Source of the DNA: Scilla litardierei
Lineage: Eukaryota; Streptophyta; Magnoliopsida; Asparagales; Asparagaceae
Length of the DNA: 64,000 nucleotides
Assembly: GCA_030789695.1 (NCBI GenBank)
Contig: CM061139.1
Location: 2,495,878 to 2,559,877, forward strand
Reading direction: 5' to 3'
The position numbers were made by a program, and so were the translations under genes. The notes under the pieces were generated by a model. That model was not told where the DNA came from, ran no database searches, and saw only the letters and a list, made by a program, of their open reading frames with translations. Below, in pieces: positions 10,379-22,574 of the stretch (position 1 is its first letter; every line of letters begins with the position of its first letter).

Positions 10379-13295
10379 TGTCACGCCCCGCTTCCCAAAA
10401 TATGGAGGCGAAGCGTGAGAAGGTCCGCTCAGACTTGAAGCTGCAAAGCTGCAAGTCCGATAAGCGTCAATCAAATTTAAAACTGCAGGCCCTTGCAACG
10501 CGAACGAAACAAAGATAATAATAATGAAATGAGACAAAAGAAGCATCTCAGAATATCCATAAAATAAGTTTCCAACATCACAGAAAAACCACCAAGCTAA
10601 AAGTAAGAGACTAAAGGCCCAAACATGGCCAACAAAAGTACAAAGTACAACGACGGTGCTACGCACCAACAAAACTAACAAAAGGCCTAAAACAACATAA
10701 AGCTCAATAAAACTCAAAGCAAGGTCACCGGTGTCCACCAAAATCCTCCTGGCAATCATGGACTCAGACTCAGCGTCAGCGACTCATCACGTACACAGCA
10801 ACGATCTCTGGCTCAGGGTCTAACATGTGACACCCAAAGAGAAAGGGGCACATGTCAGCAAGTCTGGAAGACTTGTGCAAGTGAAACTGAAAGTACAAGT
10901 AAGAGCAACCTAGCAGTTCTAGCATGATGCAATGACATGGCAGTTTAAGTATGAGTGCAGCAGGTAAAGAAAACAACAAGTAGCTAGCATGGCATGGCAA
11001 GTGTGGCAAGACTAATAACATTTACAAGGATTTCTCTAGTCACGTTTTCATGTCATTTGCAGAGTTTACGCCTTACAGCTGAAATGACTTTCTTTCACAC
11101 TGATTGGCCGCTTAACTCCGCCCCACCCAGAGTTTACGCCTTACAGCTGCAGTTGCTGATCAGGTAGACTCCCAGCTGATTGGCCGCTTAACTCTTACCC
11201 CATCCCACGTGTATCGAGCCAGGGCCTTACCCCCGAACGGTAATGCTCGCTTCTGGATCACGAGCCAGGAAGTGTTTTTAACAAGTATGGCGTAGGGGTG
11301 CACCTAGCCAGGACAAGCAAGTACAAGTATGTAGCGTGTGCTACGAATGCAATATTCAACTTGGATGACATGTAGAATGCGATGCATGGCAGTTAAAAGT
11401 GCGTACAGATAAGGAAAGTAAACGTGACAGTTTAGTATGCATGAACATCAAGTTTAAAGGGTGGATCTAGCTTCGTTGTCAAGCTAGATCAATTAGGTGA
11501 CGGATCTAGTTTCGTTGTCAAACTAGATCAAATAGGCGTCTAGCCAGCTATCATTTCACTGGCTAGTCTCTTTTACGCTAAAAGTAAGGAAGTGGCCTAA
11601 AAACATGGCCCTACACAAGAGTTGGCAAGTTTCACTTGCCTGTAAGTACAACGTCTGAGCACAGCGTCCAATGAGTCCAAGAATCACAATTATCCTACGT
11701 GCAAAGTCCACCGGCCTAAAGTCCATATTATTAATCTTGATTAGTGATTGCTAAAACATTTAAAATACTTTAAAATACTGATTTTTAGTCTTGATTAGTC
11801 ATGCAATTGGGTTGGGGGTCCTAGGGGTGCAAAGCGTTACCTCAACACGACGCGAAAGCTACACCGGCGTCGGGTAGCGACGCCGGGGGTTGGAATAATA
11901 GAACGCGCTCCAAGTCCTGATTCCAAAATATATTCCTCGCTGGAAAATTCAGAGCTTCAACCGGGGCGACGGTTCCAGATTCCAAAGCTAGCACGTGCGA
12001 CGACGGGCTACGACGTGCGACGACGTCGTACGCGACGAATCCTCGAAGAGCAAGCACCTAGGTGGGGCCCACAGTAGTCCTAGTGACCTTTTGGGGACCC
12101 ACAATACCTCTGGAGAACATGGGGGGCCCACGGTGGTAAGTGGTGCGACGGATGCGGGGTTGCGACGTATGGCCATCGGTCATACCCTAGCCTGACCGAG
12201 AGAGTCTCTCGGTCAGACACAGCGCACGGCGCTGTGCAGCGCTGCGGAGCGGTGCAGCAGCGGGTGCGAGGAAATCCATCGGTCGGAGCGGTCGGTCGTC
12301 TCGGTCGGGCGCTTGGGCGGGCGTTGCAACGTTGCAATGTTGCAACGCGGGGCGATGCGGGCGTGGGCATCGGTCAGACACAGCGGGCGGGCCGGTCGGG
12401 CGCTTGGGCTGCAGCGGAGCGGGGGAACGGGCGTGAGCGGGGGCGGCCATCGGTCTGACCGAGGGAATTCCTCGGTCGGACACAGCTTGGTGCGGGGGAA
12501 CGATGCAGCGGCTGTGCGATGGCGCGGACGAAGCTTGGTGCGGAGGCAGCTGCCGGTCAGAGCGGGCGAACGGAGGCCGTTCTCTCGGTCGTGCGGTGGC
12601 TGAACGTCGCAACGTTGCGACGAATCGTCGCAACGTCCAATTTGAGTTTTGGGAGAGGCTAGGTCTAATTTCTTGCGAAAATAGGACTTGCTAGGGGTTG
12701 CTTATATAGTATAGGTGGGTTGACTTGGTCTAGGGCTAAATCTAATAGGATTAGAAGTTCAAAAAGATTTAAAATTTGAATTTAAACTTCTCCAACCCAT
12801 TCTAGGATTTGACCTGGTCCAAATGAGCTGGAAATTGGCTCAAAAATTCTTTAAAACGTTTAAAACTCAAATAAATTTTATTTGGCCGAAATTAATTTAA
12901 AAATAAATTATTAAAAATATTATAAAACTTGTTAAAAATATAAAAGTGGTCAAATAAACTCCAAAAATTATAAAATAAATATCGTGGTGTTTGTGATGAC
13001 GAATGTGAGCTAACTAAGAAGACGGATCTCAAATTCGACGTCGGATGACGAAACTAAAAATAGAAACGTCTCCCGTCAAGAGTGAGAATCGTCACGTCTC
13101 ATCGAGCAAGTTTAAATTGTGGGAAAACGACTCGAGAAACGTCGTTCCAAATTAGTGCCATTATTTAATACTCTCAGAGACGTTCACAACGACATATCAC
13201 ATAAAAGTGTTCACAAACAAATATATTCTAAAATAAACACGTGCACGGCCAAAAGCACGTGCACGAAAAACGTACGCCGAAAAGTGGTCGTTACA
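10379..13295 (-). mobile_element. Right (5') LTR of element A
   Basis: This is a near-identical copy of 3928-6843. Differences include one added A near 10681 and single-base changes near 11585, 12092, 12119, 12136, 12181 and 12664. The hairpins start at 11464, the palindromes lie near 12192-12622, and the TATA site is at 12701-12710. The TSD TTATT follows at 13296-13300. Confidence 0.93.
12701..12710 (-). promoter_or_regulatory. Putative TATA box of the 5' LTR of A
   Basis: The minus strand reads ACTATATAAG, identical to the copy at 6249-6258. Because this is the upstream LTR in element orientation, it is the one that would start full-length transcripts. Confidence 0.5.
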
Positions 13296-13300
13296 TTATT

Positions 13301-16064
13301 GATACATGGATACATCTTATACATACACCAACATCTTCATATTCACAACTCTAAGTACAAAGGTCCACCCGAAAAGAAACACCAAAAAGTACAAGTCTCT
13401 CATCATACCCCTCACCACCCAATACTACAACTGATCACCAACTCCGAAGCTCCAGCCGCTATCTCCAACCTCCAACTCACATGACCTGAAAGTCAACGGG
13501 GACACGTCAACGCGTGACCCAGTAGAAACTCCTAACACTCTAGCAGAACCCAGTTTTAGAACTAGTCTGTCTATCTAGGGAGGGTAGTCTAACAAGTAAG
13601 GTTCATGGTGCGTAAAAGTAATCACATTCCAACATGCGAACCTAGTTATGAGAACGTGCAAAAACATGCATATGAAACCATATTATGAAATGCAGCTATT
13701 GAAAGGAAGCGTAAGAACATGTTACCATGGGACAATAGCATTAAAGTACACAAAAATAAGGAGACATGAGATAACAACATTTATAAATTAAAGACAACTA
13801 CTATAAGTTGTTGATTCACATATTTGGAACCCGTGTAAACCGTAGAACGCTAAGGAGGCGGACTTCACCCAGGGTGGGTGAAAAAGTGGTACCACAACCA
13901 GCGACACGAACACTGGAGGGGCCTCTCGTAACTCTCCGTACCCGAACGGAACAAGGTATGGGAGTGAGACAAACTCGGTTTTTCTATCGGACAAACGGAG
14001 CAAACCATCAATTACAGTCATGATGCATCACGAGTACACCAGCGGCCTCTCCAACCCTTTCAACTTGCCCTTCTGGGAGTGATACGGTGGGTGAGAATTC
14101 ATATCAGATGTCCGCTCCTTAACTCCTAAAGTTTACCCGTTTTCCCCCAAACCCGTGTCACCCTCCTTTAGGAGGACTGATACAGTCCTCATTCTCACTC
14201 TCAGTTTTCAAGATATTACTTCGTTTGTCAACGAATCATCTAGCGGACTTGAATACCGCTTTAACCAACTTTTAACAATATCATCATCATCATCATCATT
14301 ATCATCATCATCATCATCATCTCAATTAAAGAATTGCATGGAATATCATCACAAACTCATCGTTATGAACATACTAATGTGAAAGCATAAACAAATTGAA
14401 CTTAAATATTATTGACATAACGAATATTTCATGAACCATCTGCATAACTACATGTATCAAGAGCATGTCATTGAGAACATGATTAGCACAAACAAACTTA
14501 ACTTCAAACAAAACTACACCATGATAAGTACTAAGCAAAATTAGCTTATGAATCTGTCAAAACCGTTACAGCAGAAAGAATATCACTTTTAGCCTATCTA
14601 CAGCCAGAATTGGTGTCTGGTCCCTTCACGAAAGTTGTAGATATGGGTGTTTTCCTTTCACTGACCAATTTTCATAAGCTCAGTTGATATATGTGATTTA
14701 TGGTGGATTTTCTCCTAACAGGTATAATTTCAGCATTCTGAACCAGAAACTGAGTTCAGTTCAAATCCATTTTTCTACAAGTTACAGACAGAATTAAAAT
14801 CTAAAAAAATTATAGGTTGAATATCTTGAAGTCAGCTTTCCAACGGCATCAAGATCATAATATTTTATAAAGTGTGTATGGAGTTCTACTCGTTTTACTG
14901 AAAGGTGTCAAAACTGTCTAAAAACAGACCAGTTTTAGAAACTGAGTTTTTATCCTAGCTTTCAGTCCGAATTTGCAAAACTTGTAAACGTGAAAGTTAT
15001 TAAGGACTACAATATGAATAACATATATTGTTTTCATATTTTTCTTTCATCTACGTTGGGAGATATTCTCAGTTTAACAGATAATAAAAATACTGGAATT
15101 TCCGAACAGTTTTGATTGAAACACCAGTTTGCATATCCAAATTTTTATAAAATCATACGGCTAGAATTTGGAAAAATGATCTAAATGAAAGTTGTTCATA
15201 ACAATGAGATACCCAACATATAAAATTTCCAAAGCATTCCCATTAGCCAATTAACCCCAGCACTTAGTCAAAGTTTCAGTTTTTCTAGATCAAACTTCAG
15301 CATGAAGAACAAAGGTGTTTCATGAAAGTTAATTCAATTCTCCTTGTCCTAAAACTAAATTCTACCTAGGTGAAAGGAATTTCTACCTTGCAAAAGTCCT
15401 CCAAAATATTTCTTTGTCCCTTCTTAGTCCTTGATGGAGAGCCACATATCCTCCTTCTCCAAGCTCCAATTGATCTCCAAAAAGTAGGGTTTTGGGGCTA
15501 ATTTGGACTAATTTTAGATGTTGGAATGATGAGGGGTCGTTGGTGGTGGAAGGGGGAGGAGTAATTGGTGGTGATGGAGGAGGAAGGGGTGGTGCAAGAG
15601 GGGAGAAAGGGGAGGAGGAATTTTGACCAGAATTTTGGGGGGTGAGGGAGAGAAAAATGAGGGTTTTCTTGAATTTTTTTGTATTTTGTTTTCCATCCCT
15701 AGTTTTTAGGAATCCCTAAAATCCTCCCCACCATCCATTTAGTCAAGATTTTTGCCATGTATTCTCTAATTAACTAACAATATGACACATAATAGGATGT
15801 GTTGTCATAGTAAGAAAAATGTGTATTTTGTATTTTAAGAAATTAAAAATACATGAAGAAATACTTCATACACTCCAAATACATGTATTTCTCCAAATAC
15901 TCTCATATACTAAATTCAAGTAATGAGTTTAAAATATTTTAAAATAAATTCCTACACCAAAATAATTAAAGAAAAATACGGGCATACTCCCCAAAAATCA
16001 TACGCACTTATCTACGCCCAAAAATACCTACATATATATGTATATAGGGATACAGGGTATTACA
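13301..16064 (-). mobile_element. Left (3') LTR of element B, second segment
   Basis: This continues the B LTR after the insertion of A and aligns with 18998-21762. It holds an ATC microsatellite (about 14278-14321) and a purine-rich tract (about 15526-15670), and ends GGGTATTACA at 16064. By eye it differs from its partner at several tens of positions, clearly more than the A LTRs differ from each other, which fits B being the older insertion. Small open frames (for example 13788-14021 minus and 14155-14382 plus) are mirrored in the other LTR and are not genes. Confidence 0.9.
14278..14321. repeat. ATC microsatellite in the B LTR
   Basis: This is an imperfect (ATC)n run with one ATT unit. 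The matching run in the right LTR (about 19976-20022) is perfect and slightly longer, so the two have diverged in length since insertion. Confidence 0.9.
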
Positions 16065-16077
16065 TTCTACCCACCTT
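16065..16077 (-). other. Polypurine tract of element B
   Basis: The minus strand reads AAGGTGGGTAGAA immediately before the LTR terminus TGTAATACCC. A hairpin with arms 16084-16091 and 16096-16103 follows on the internal side. Confidence 0.85.
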
Positions 16078-18772
16078 AAAAACAAAGTCCGCCCTCGGAC
16101 TTTTCATGGTAAGGGTCTGACCTGAGATTAAATAGTAGAAGGGTCTCCCTACCCACGACATACAAACAACGCTATATGTATATACAATAAACTCATGTAT
16201 ACATGCAATATATCGTAGATTATACACATATATATGGACATTCTTATCCAAGAATATAGGTATACACACAGACAAATCATCACAACACCTACATAGTACT
16301 ATACATTCCATATTCATCAATGTACTCACAAATATATCTATATTGCATGAGAACACTCACATATATATACAGACTAATATGTGCACACATGCTAGTACAC
16401 CTATACACATGGACACATGTATCACTGTCGTACATAGCAATAAGTAGAAATGTGTATAGATACACCCAATGCATTAATATACACGCCAATATTTATACCC
16501 TTAGTATACCCACTATATATACACTCACATATAGATACACACAAATACATGTCCAAAGACATTTGCTATATCATGGATACATATAGATATATCTAAATAC
16601 ATACACCTTTATATGTAATCACACACTCCTTGTATTTGTATATCTACATACATGCATATTCACATGATATTTAAACACACCCTACTCATAAGTCACAAAG
16701 CTAGCATACTTACACATACACATACCTATGGGTATACCTAGATACATCAGAGTATAATTCAAGTATACATCCATATGTATTCATATCCAATATTTACTCA
16801 CATAAGTCTAATTTATCCACATATTCACGGTACAAATATACTTACATACAAGCCGTCCGCATAACATATATTCAATGCAGTATATATACACACACAACAC
16901 TATGTATAAATAATAGCATAAGAATCTTATCAATACAGTATATGTATCTATACACACACACACACACACTTGTACAAACAAGACATGTCCATATATAATT
17001 CTCATTCACTTGTTACACTCACATATCATCACATAATATATAAGTACACACCAATATTGTATAACTTGGTATACCTACTTATGCATATCTATACACACCA
17101 TTTAGTAAGACAATATATTTCACACACTACTTATGATACGCCTCCAATAGTATCTATACTCATATATACATATCTCATTATATCAATTTACACCACCACA
17201 TTCCTAGTATGCATACACACACACGTCATCACATAAATTCTAATATAACAATACCAATACACACAGATATTCACATAATGATATATCTATCCAACATCGG
17301 TGTAAGCGTATCCACTTACAGTCAGACAGGCAACCATATACATATTTCCTATATGTATCAAACACACAACTCTAGTACACCTAGGGCATGCCCATCCGCA
17401 CATGGATTTACACAATCATCATGTACATATACACCACATATTACCAATACATACGGTATACCATATCTATACATCACCTAGAGCTCAACCAACTATATAT
17501 GTCCATGATACACACTTCTTATAGGTTACCATATGTTAACATATATACGTATGCACCTCTATACTCAGACATACAATCATGTACGTCTCCTAGTACCCAT
17601 TCAACATTCACAGATGTATCATTGCACAAGATTTAGCATATCAATATCAATACACATAGATAACCATACAAAATTATATTCATCTATATACAGGCGTAAG
17701 CGTGCCAGCTTACAACCATATATATAACTATATACATATCACGTATATCACCACGTATGCATATACAACATAATAGACAACCATAATATACTCACATTTC
17801 GAGAGTATGCCAGCTCATACATGAGTGGGACACATGGATCCCTGGATCCACACATACATGGGTGTATACACTACACTTTATATATACACACACACACACA
17901 CACACTTACGACATACATCTCAACCAATACAATCACTCTATTGCACCTACCTCTTAAAGTGCAACCACTTACGAACACGTGTACTTATAATTTCACATAC
18001 CAACATATAGCCACACCAGTAGCTAAGGTAGTAGCATATACATATAATCATTCCATGTATACCATTATACACTCTATACATTCAAATATACTTCCAGTTA
18101 GACTTACCAACAAACATCCATATACTAACACATATACCATAAATTTATTTACACGCCATTACATATTCACACAGATACTCCGCATATCTATACACTTTTC
18201 CATTAGACACACATATACAAATATATCTTCTAACCTCACATAAATGCATCATACTTTAGTATCTATACATACAGCTCTATATACATCCATATAGTCATAC
18301 ATATACACCTCCAAATATAATCGAAGTATAGATTACCATATAGATAATACATAACACTCTATTGCACAGATAATATGTCATACACATAATTTCACTCATC
18401 AAATACTACATTCACCTCAATCCATACAAACAACATTACTATACACACACACCTATACTATGAATTACAAGAATACACATAAGTAGTTATACACGTATCT
18501 ATAGTGTATCTTATTTACAGATATAGCTATAGACACATATCTATAGAATTACACGCGAAGACATTACAATACTTTTATATCCATGCAAACACATACCCAC
18601 CCGTACATATATGTATATACAAACAACTACTCATGCTTAAACTCAGGGAGCTCTTTACATTGGGGTCCTAATACCAGGGTTTTACCCGAAGGCTGATCAC
18701 CTACCCACCTTAGGATACATCTACCCCTATGGAGCATTACCCGTACTATCCTTACGCACGCCGCAGTGCGGA

Positions 18773-18790
18773 GACCTGCATGGGCCACCA
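18773..18790 (-). other. Putative primer-binding site of element B
   Basis: The minus strand reads TGGTGGCCCATGCAGGTC, two bases inside the 5' LTR. It is identical to 10353-10370 in element A. Shared position and identity in two different families support a primer role; the tRNA is unknown. Confidence 0.55.
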
Positions 18791-18792
18791 CC

Positions 18793-19976
18793 TGCAACGA
18801 CCCGGTCCCCGGGATACCGGATAAGTACGAATCCGTATCAGGTATTTCCGAAGAGGCGAGTGTTACGTAGAAAGAAAGAAAAGAAGAGAGTAGGAAGAAC
18901 ACTGCAGGTACTACGCATGTGCTGGGAAGTACAAGTAAAACTCCGTCACAGCTAAAAACACTGAGAAAATAACAAAAGTACAATATTCCATTTTATTGAT
19001 ACATGGATACATCTTATACATACACCAACATCTTCATATTCACAACTCTAAGTACAAAGGTCCACCCGAAAAGAAACACCAAAAAGTACAAGTCTCTCAT
19101 CATACCCCTCACCACCCAATACTACAACTGATCACCAACTCCGAAGCTCCAGCCGCTATCTCCAACCTCCAACTCACATGACCTGAAAGTCAACGGGGAC
19201 ACGTCAACGCGTGACCCAGTAGAAACTCCTAACACTCTAGCAGAACCCAGTTTTAGAACTAGTCTGTCTATCTAGGGAGGGTAGTCTAACAAGTAAGGTT
19301 CATGGTGCGTAAAAGTAATCACATTCCAACATGCGAACCTAGTTATGAGAACGTGCAAAAACATGCATATGAAACCATATTATGAAATGCAGCTATTGAA
19401 AGGAAGCGTAAGAACATGTTACCATGGGACAATAGCATTAAAGTACACAAAAATAAGGAGACATGAGATAACAACATTTATAAATTAAAGACAACTACTA
19501 TAAGTTGTTGATTCACATATTTGGAACCCGTGTAAACCGTAGAACGCTAAGGAGGCGGACTTCACCCAGGGTGGGTGAAAAAGTGGTACCACAACCAGCG
19601 ACACGAGCACTGGAGGGGCCTCTCGTAACTCTCCGTACCCGAACGGAACAAGGTATGGGAGTGAGACAAACTTGGTTTTTCTGTCGGACAAACGGAGCAA
19701 ACCATCAATTACCGTCATGATGCATCACGAGTACACCAGCGGCCTCTCCAACCCTTTCAACTCGCCCTTCTGGGAGTGATACGGCGGGTGAGAATTCATA
19801 TCATATGTCCGCTCCTTAACTCCTAAAGTTTACCCGTTTTCCCCCAAACCCGTGTCACACTCCTTTAGGAGGACTGATACATTTCTCATTCTCACTCTCA
19901 GTTTTCAAGATATTACTTCGTTTGTCAACGAATCATCTAGCGGACTTGAATACCGCTTTAACCAACTTTTAACAAT

Positions 19977-20021
<45 letters not shown>

Positions 20022-21762
20022 TCAATTAAAGAATTGCATGGAATATTATCACAAACTCATCGTTATGAACATACTAATGTGAAAGCATAAACAAATAGAA
20101 CTTAAATATTATTGACATAACGAATATTTCATGAACAATCTGCATAACTACATGTATCAAGAGCATGTCATTGAGAACATGATTAGCACAAACAAACTTA
20201 ACTTCAAACAAAACTACACCATGATAAGTACTAAGCAAAATTAGCATATGAATCTGTCAAAACCGTTACAGTAGAAAGAATATCACTTTTAGCCTATCTA
20301 CAGTCAGAATTGGTATCGTGTCCCTTCACGAAAGTTGTAGATATGGGTGTTTTCCTTTCACTGACCAATTTTCATAATCTCAGTTGACATATGTGATTTA
20401 TGGTGGATTTTCTACTAACAGGTATAATTTCAGCATTCTGAACTAGAAACTGAGTTCAGTTCAAGTCCATTTTTCTACAAGTTACAGACAGAATTATAAT
20501 CTAAAAAAATTATGGGTTGAATATCTTGAAGTCAGATTTCCAACGGCATCAAGATCATAATATTTTATAAAGTGTGCATGGAGTTCTACTCGTTTTACTG
20601 AAAGGTGTCAAAACTGTCTAAAAACAGACCAGTTTTAGAAACTGAGTTTTTACCCTAGCTTTCATTCCGAATTGGAAAAACTTGTAAACGTAAAAGTTAT
20701 TAAGGACTACAATATGAATAACATATATTTTTTTCATATTTTTCTTTCATCTACATTGGGAGATATTCTCAGTTTAACAGAGAATAAAAATACTGGAATT
20801 TCAGAATAGTTTTGATTGAAACACCAGTTTGCATATCCAAATTTTTATAAAATCATACGGCTAGAATTTGGAAAAATGATCTAAATGAAAGTTGTTCATA
20901 ACAATGAGATACCCAACATATAAAATTTTCAAAGCATTCCCATTAGCCAATTAACCCCAGCACTTAGTCAAAGTTTCAGTGTTTCTAGATCAAATTTCAG
21001 CATGAAGAACAAAGGTGTTTCATGAAAGTTAATTCAATTCTCCTTGTCCTAAAACTAAATTCTACCTAGGTGAAAGGAATTTCTACCTTGCAAAAGTCCT
21101 CCAAAATATTTCTTTGACCCTTCTTAGTCCTTGATGGAGAGCCACATATCCTCCTTCTCCAAGCTCCAATTGATCTCCAAAAAGTAGGGTTTTGGGGCTA
21201 ATTTGGACTAATTTTAGATGTTGGAATGATGAGGGGTCATTGGTGGTGGAAGGGGAGGAGTAATTGGTGGTGATGGAGGAGGAAGGGGTGGTGCAAGAGG
21301 GGAGAAAGGGGAGGAGGAATTTTGACCAGAATTTTGGGGGGTGAGGGAGAGAAAAATGAGGGTTTTCTTGAATTTTTTTGTATTTTTTTTTCCATGCCTA
21401 GTTTTTATGAATCCCTAAAATCCTCCCCACCATCCATTTAGTCAAGATTTTTGCCATGTGTTCTCTAATTAACTAACAATATGACACATAATAGGATGTG
21501 TTGTCATAGTAAGAAAAATGTGTATTTTGTATTTTAAGAAATTAAAAATACATGAAGAAATACTTCATACACTCCAAATACATGTATTTCTCCAAATAAT
21601 CTCATATGCTAAATTCAAGTAATGAGTTTAAAATATTTTAAAATAAATTCCTACACCAAAATAATTAAAGAAAAATACGGGCATACTCCCCAAAAATCAT
21701 ACGCACTTATCTACGCCCAAAATACCTACATATATACGTATATAGGGATATGGGGTATTACA
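18793..21762 (-). mobile_element. Right (5') LTR of element B
   Basis: This uninterrupted 2970 bp copy begins TGCAACGACCCGG and ends GGGTATTACA. It preserves the intact target of element A (TTATT followed by GATAC near 18993-19002). An ATC microsatellite lies near 19976-20022. The TSD TAGAT follows at 21763-21767. Confidence 0.92.
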
Positions 21763-21767
21763 TAGAT

Positions 21768-21875
21768 CTTCATAATAAGCTTAGGCAATGGATTAACTGC
21801 AAAATAGAGATTAGTCACAAGTATTTATGTTTGCTCATCATTAACACCAAGTAGGGAGAAGTCCAATACTCAACA
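21768..21875 (-). mobile_element. Copia 3' LTR, second segment
   Basis: This resumes after element B and its TSD copy and ends ATACTCAACA on the plus strand. On the minus strand the LTR therefore starts TGTTGAGTAT, a typical Sire-like copia terminus, and the PPT follows directly. Confidence 0.8.
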
Positions 21876-22494
21876 TTCTCCACCTTTTTGATGATGACAA
21901 ACAAACATAAACAAAAAGATAAATAATTGTGCTTAATGAAAACTTACTCCCCCTACATAGATGCCAATCAAGTTAGACAATAAATATTAGAGCATCTACA
22001 TATCAATTGAAGCAAATGAGTAAGATATGCATGAATGAAATGAATTCATGATTCATGAAATCTAGGATTTAAAATCTCTATTCATTGTATCTTACTCCCC
22101 CTGAATCTAAGGCAACTTCAATCTTAGATTAAAGTGTTATTAGTATATACTTAGCACCAACATTATGAATCATTATGAATCTATATGTTTATTTCTCTCC
22201 CCCTATGGCATTATCCAAAAAGTGGGAGTAAAATAACAACAACCACCATGCTAAATAAAAATATCAACAATCAGAGAGTTTAAAGATATATAAAACTAAA
22301 ACTCATAAAACCACATCATAAACTTATGTGAATAGAGGAATAGAAGTCCAATATCAACATTTTAGATATCGAAGAAAACATAGTATCTCAAATCACATCA
22401 CATTACAGCATATATGGAGACAATATCTCAAAATTCACGCAGATACGAAAAGCAATTATGCAATGTGTGAAACAGAAGAAGAAACTGCAACATC
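21876..22494 (-). mobile_element. Copia 3' internal region with multiple polypurine tracts
   Basis: The PPT next to the LTR (21876-21889) reads AAAAAGGTGGAGAA on the minus strand. Three further tracts, containing AGGGGGAG, lie at 21946-21954, 22094-22102 and 22195-22204. Sire-type copia elements are known for several PPT-like tracts near the 3' LTR. The phrase TTTGATGATGACAAAC at 21886-21901 is also typical of that region. No gene is seen here. Confidence 0.7.

Positions 22495-22547
<53 letters not shown>
22495..22547. repeat. Compound AT-GT microsatellite
   Basis: (AT)8 at 22495-22510 is followed by (GT)n at 22511-22547. A second AT run stands at the other end of the LINE (27966-28018), and a third, shorter one stands after the Helitrons (48998-49011). 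They may be the copied and expanded target of the LINE insertion. Confidence 0.9.
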
Positions 22548-22548
<1 letters not shown>

Positions 22549-22574
22549 CACATAGGATATCATAATATAAAAAA

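Larger units (their letters stand above)
3928..13295 (-). mobile_element. Non-autonomous LTR element A, nested in the left LTR of B
   Basis: Two long direct repeats, 3928-6843 (2916 bp) and 10379-13295 (2917 bp), begin TGTCACGCCCCGC and end GTGGTCGTTACA. They differ at only about ten sites by eye, so the insertion is recent. The TSD TTATT is at 3923-3927 and 13296-13300, and the uninterrupted target is seen in the right LTR of B near 18991-18997. The 3.5 kb internal region has no recognisable gag-pol. The PPT at 6844-6856 sets the orientation as minus. The family is chromovirus-like by its termini and PPT region. Confidence 0.93.
16065..18792 (-). mobile_element. Internal region of element B, no recognisable genes
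   Basis: About 2.7 kb of plus-strand sequence is almost free of G and rich in TATACA and CACATA words, with CA runs near 16960-16978 and 17884-17904. Long frames such as 17821-18243 only reflect the scarcity of stop codons in this composition and translate to Thr/Tyr/His/Ile-rich nonsense. The final 150 bases before the right LTR are more balanced and carry the putative PBS. This mirrors the bias in the internal region of A. Confidence 0.8.
3723..21762 (-). mobile_element. Non-autonomous LTR element B, inserted in the copia LTR
   Basis: The ends read TGCAACGACCCGG at 3723 and GGGTATTACA at 21762, flanked by the direct repeat TAGAT at 3718-3722 and 21763-21767. The left LTR is 3723-3927 plus 13301-16064, split by element A; the right LTR is 18793-21762. 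The internal region (16065-18792, about 2.7 kb) has no recognisable gag or pol. A PPT next to the left LTR sets the orientation as minus. The PPT and the hairpin beside it place B near chromovirus-type Ty3-gypsy elements. B must have been mobilised by proteins supplied from elsewhere, which is an inference. Confidence 0.9.

Noticed and set aside
17821..18243. ORF of 140 codons in the B internal region
   Set aside because: Low-complexity Thr/His/Tyr/Ile product from G-free sequence that lacks stop codons.
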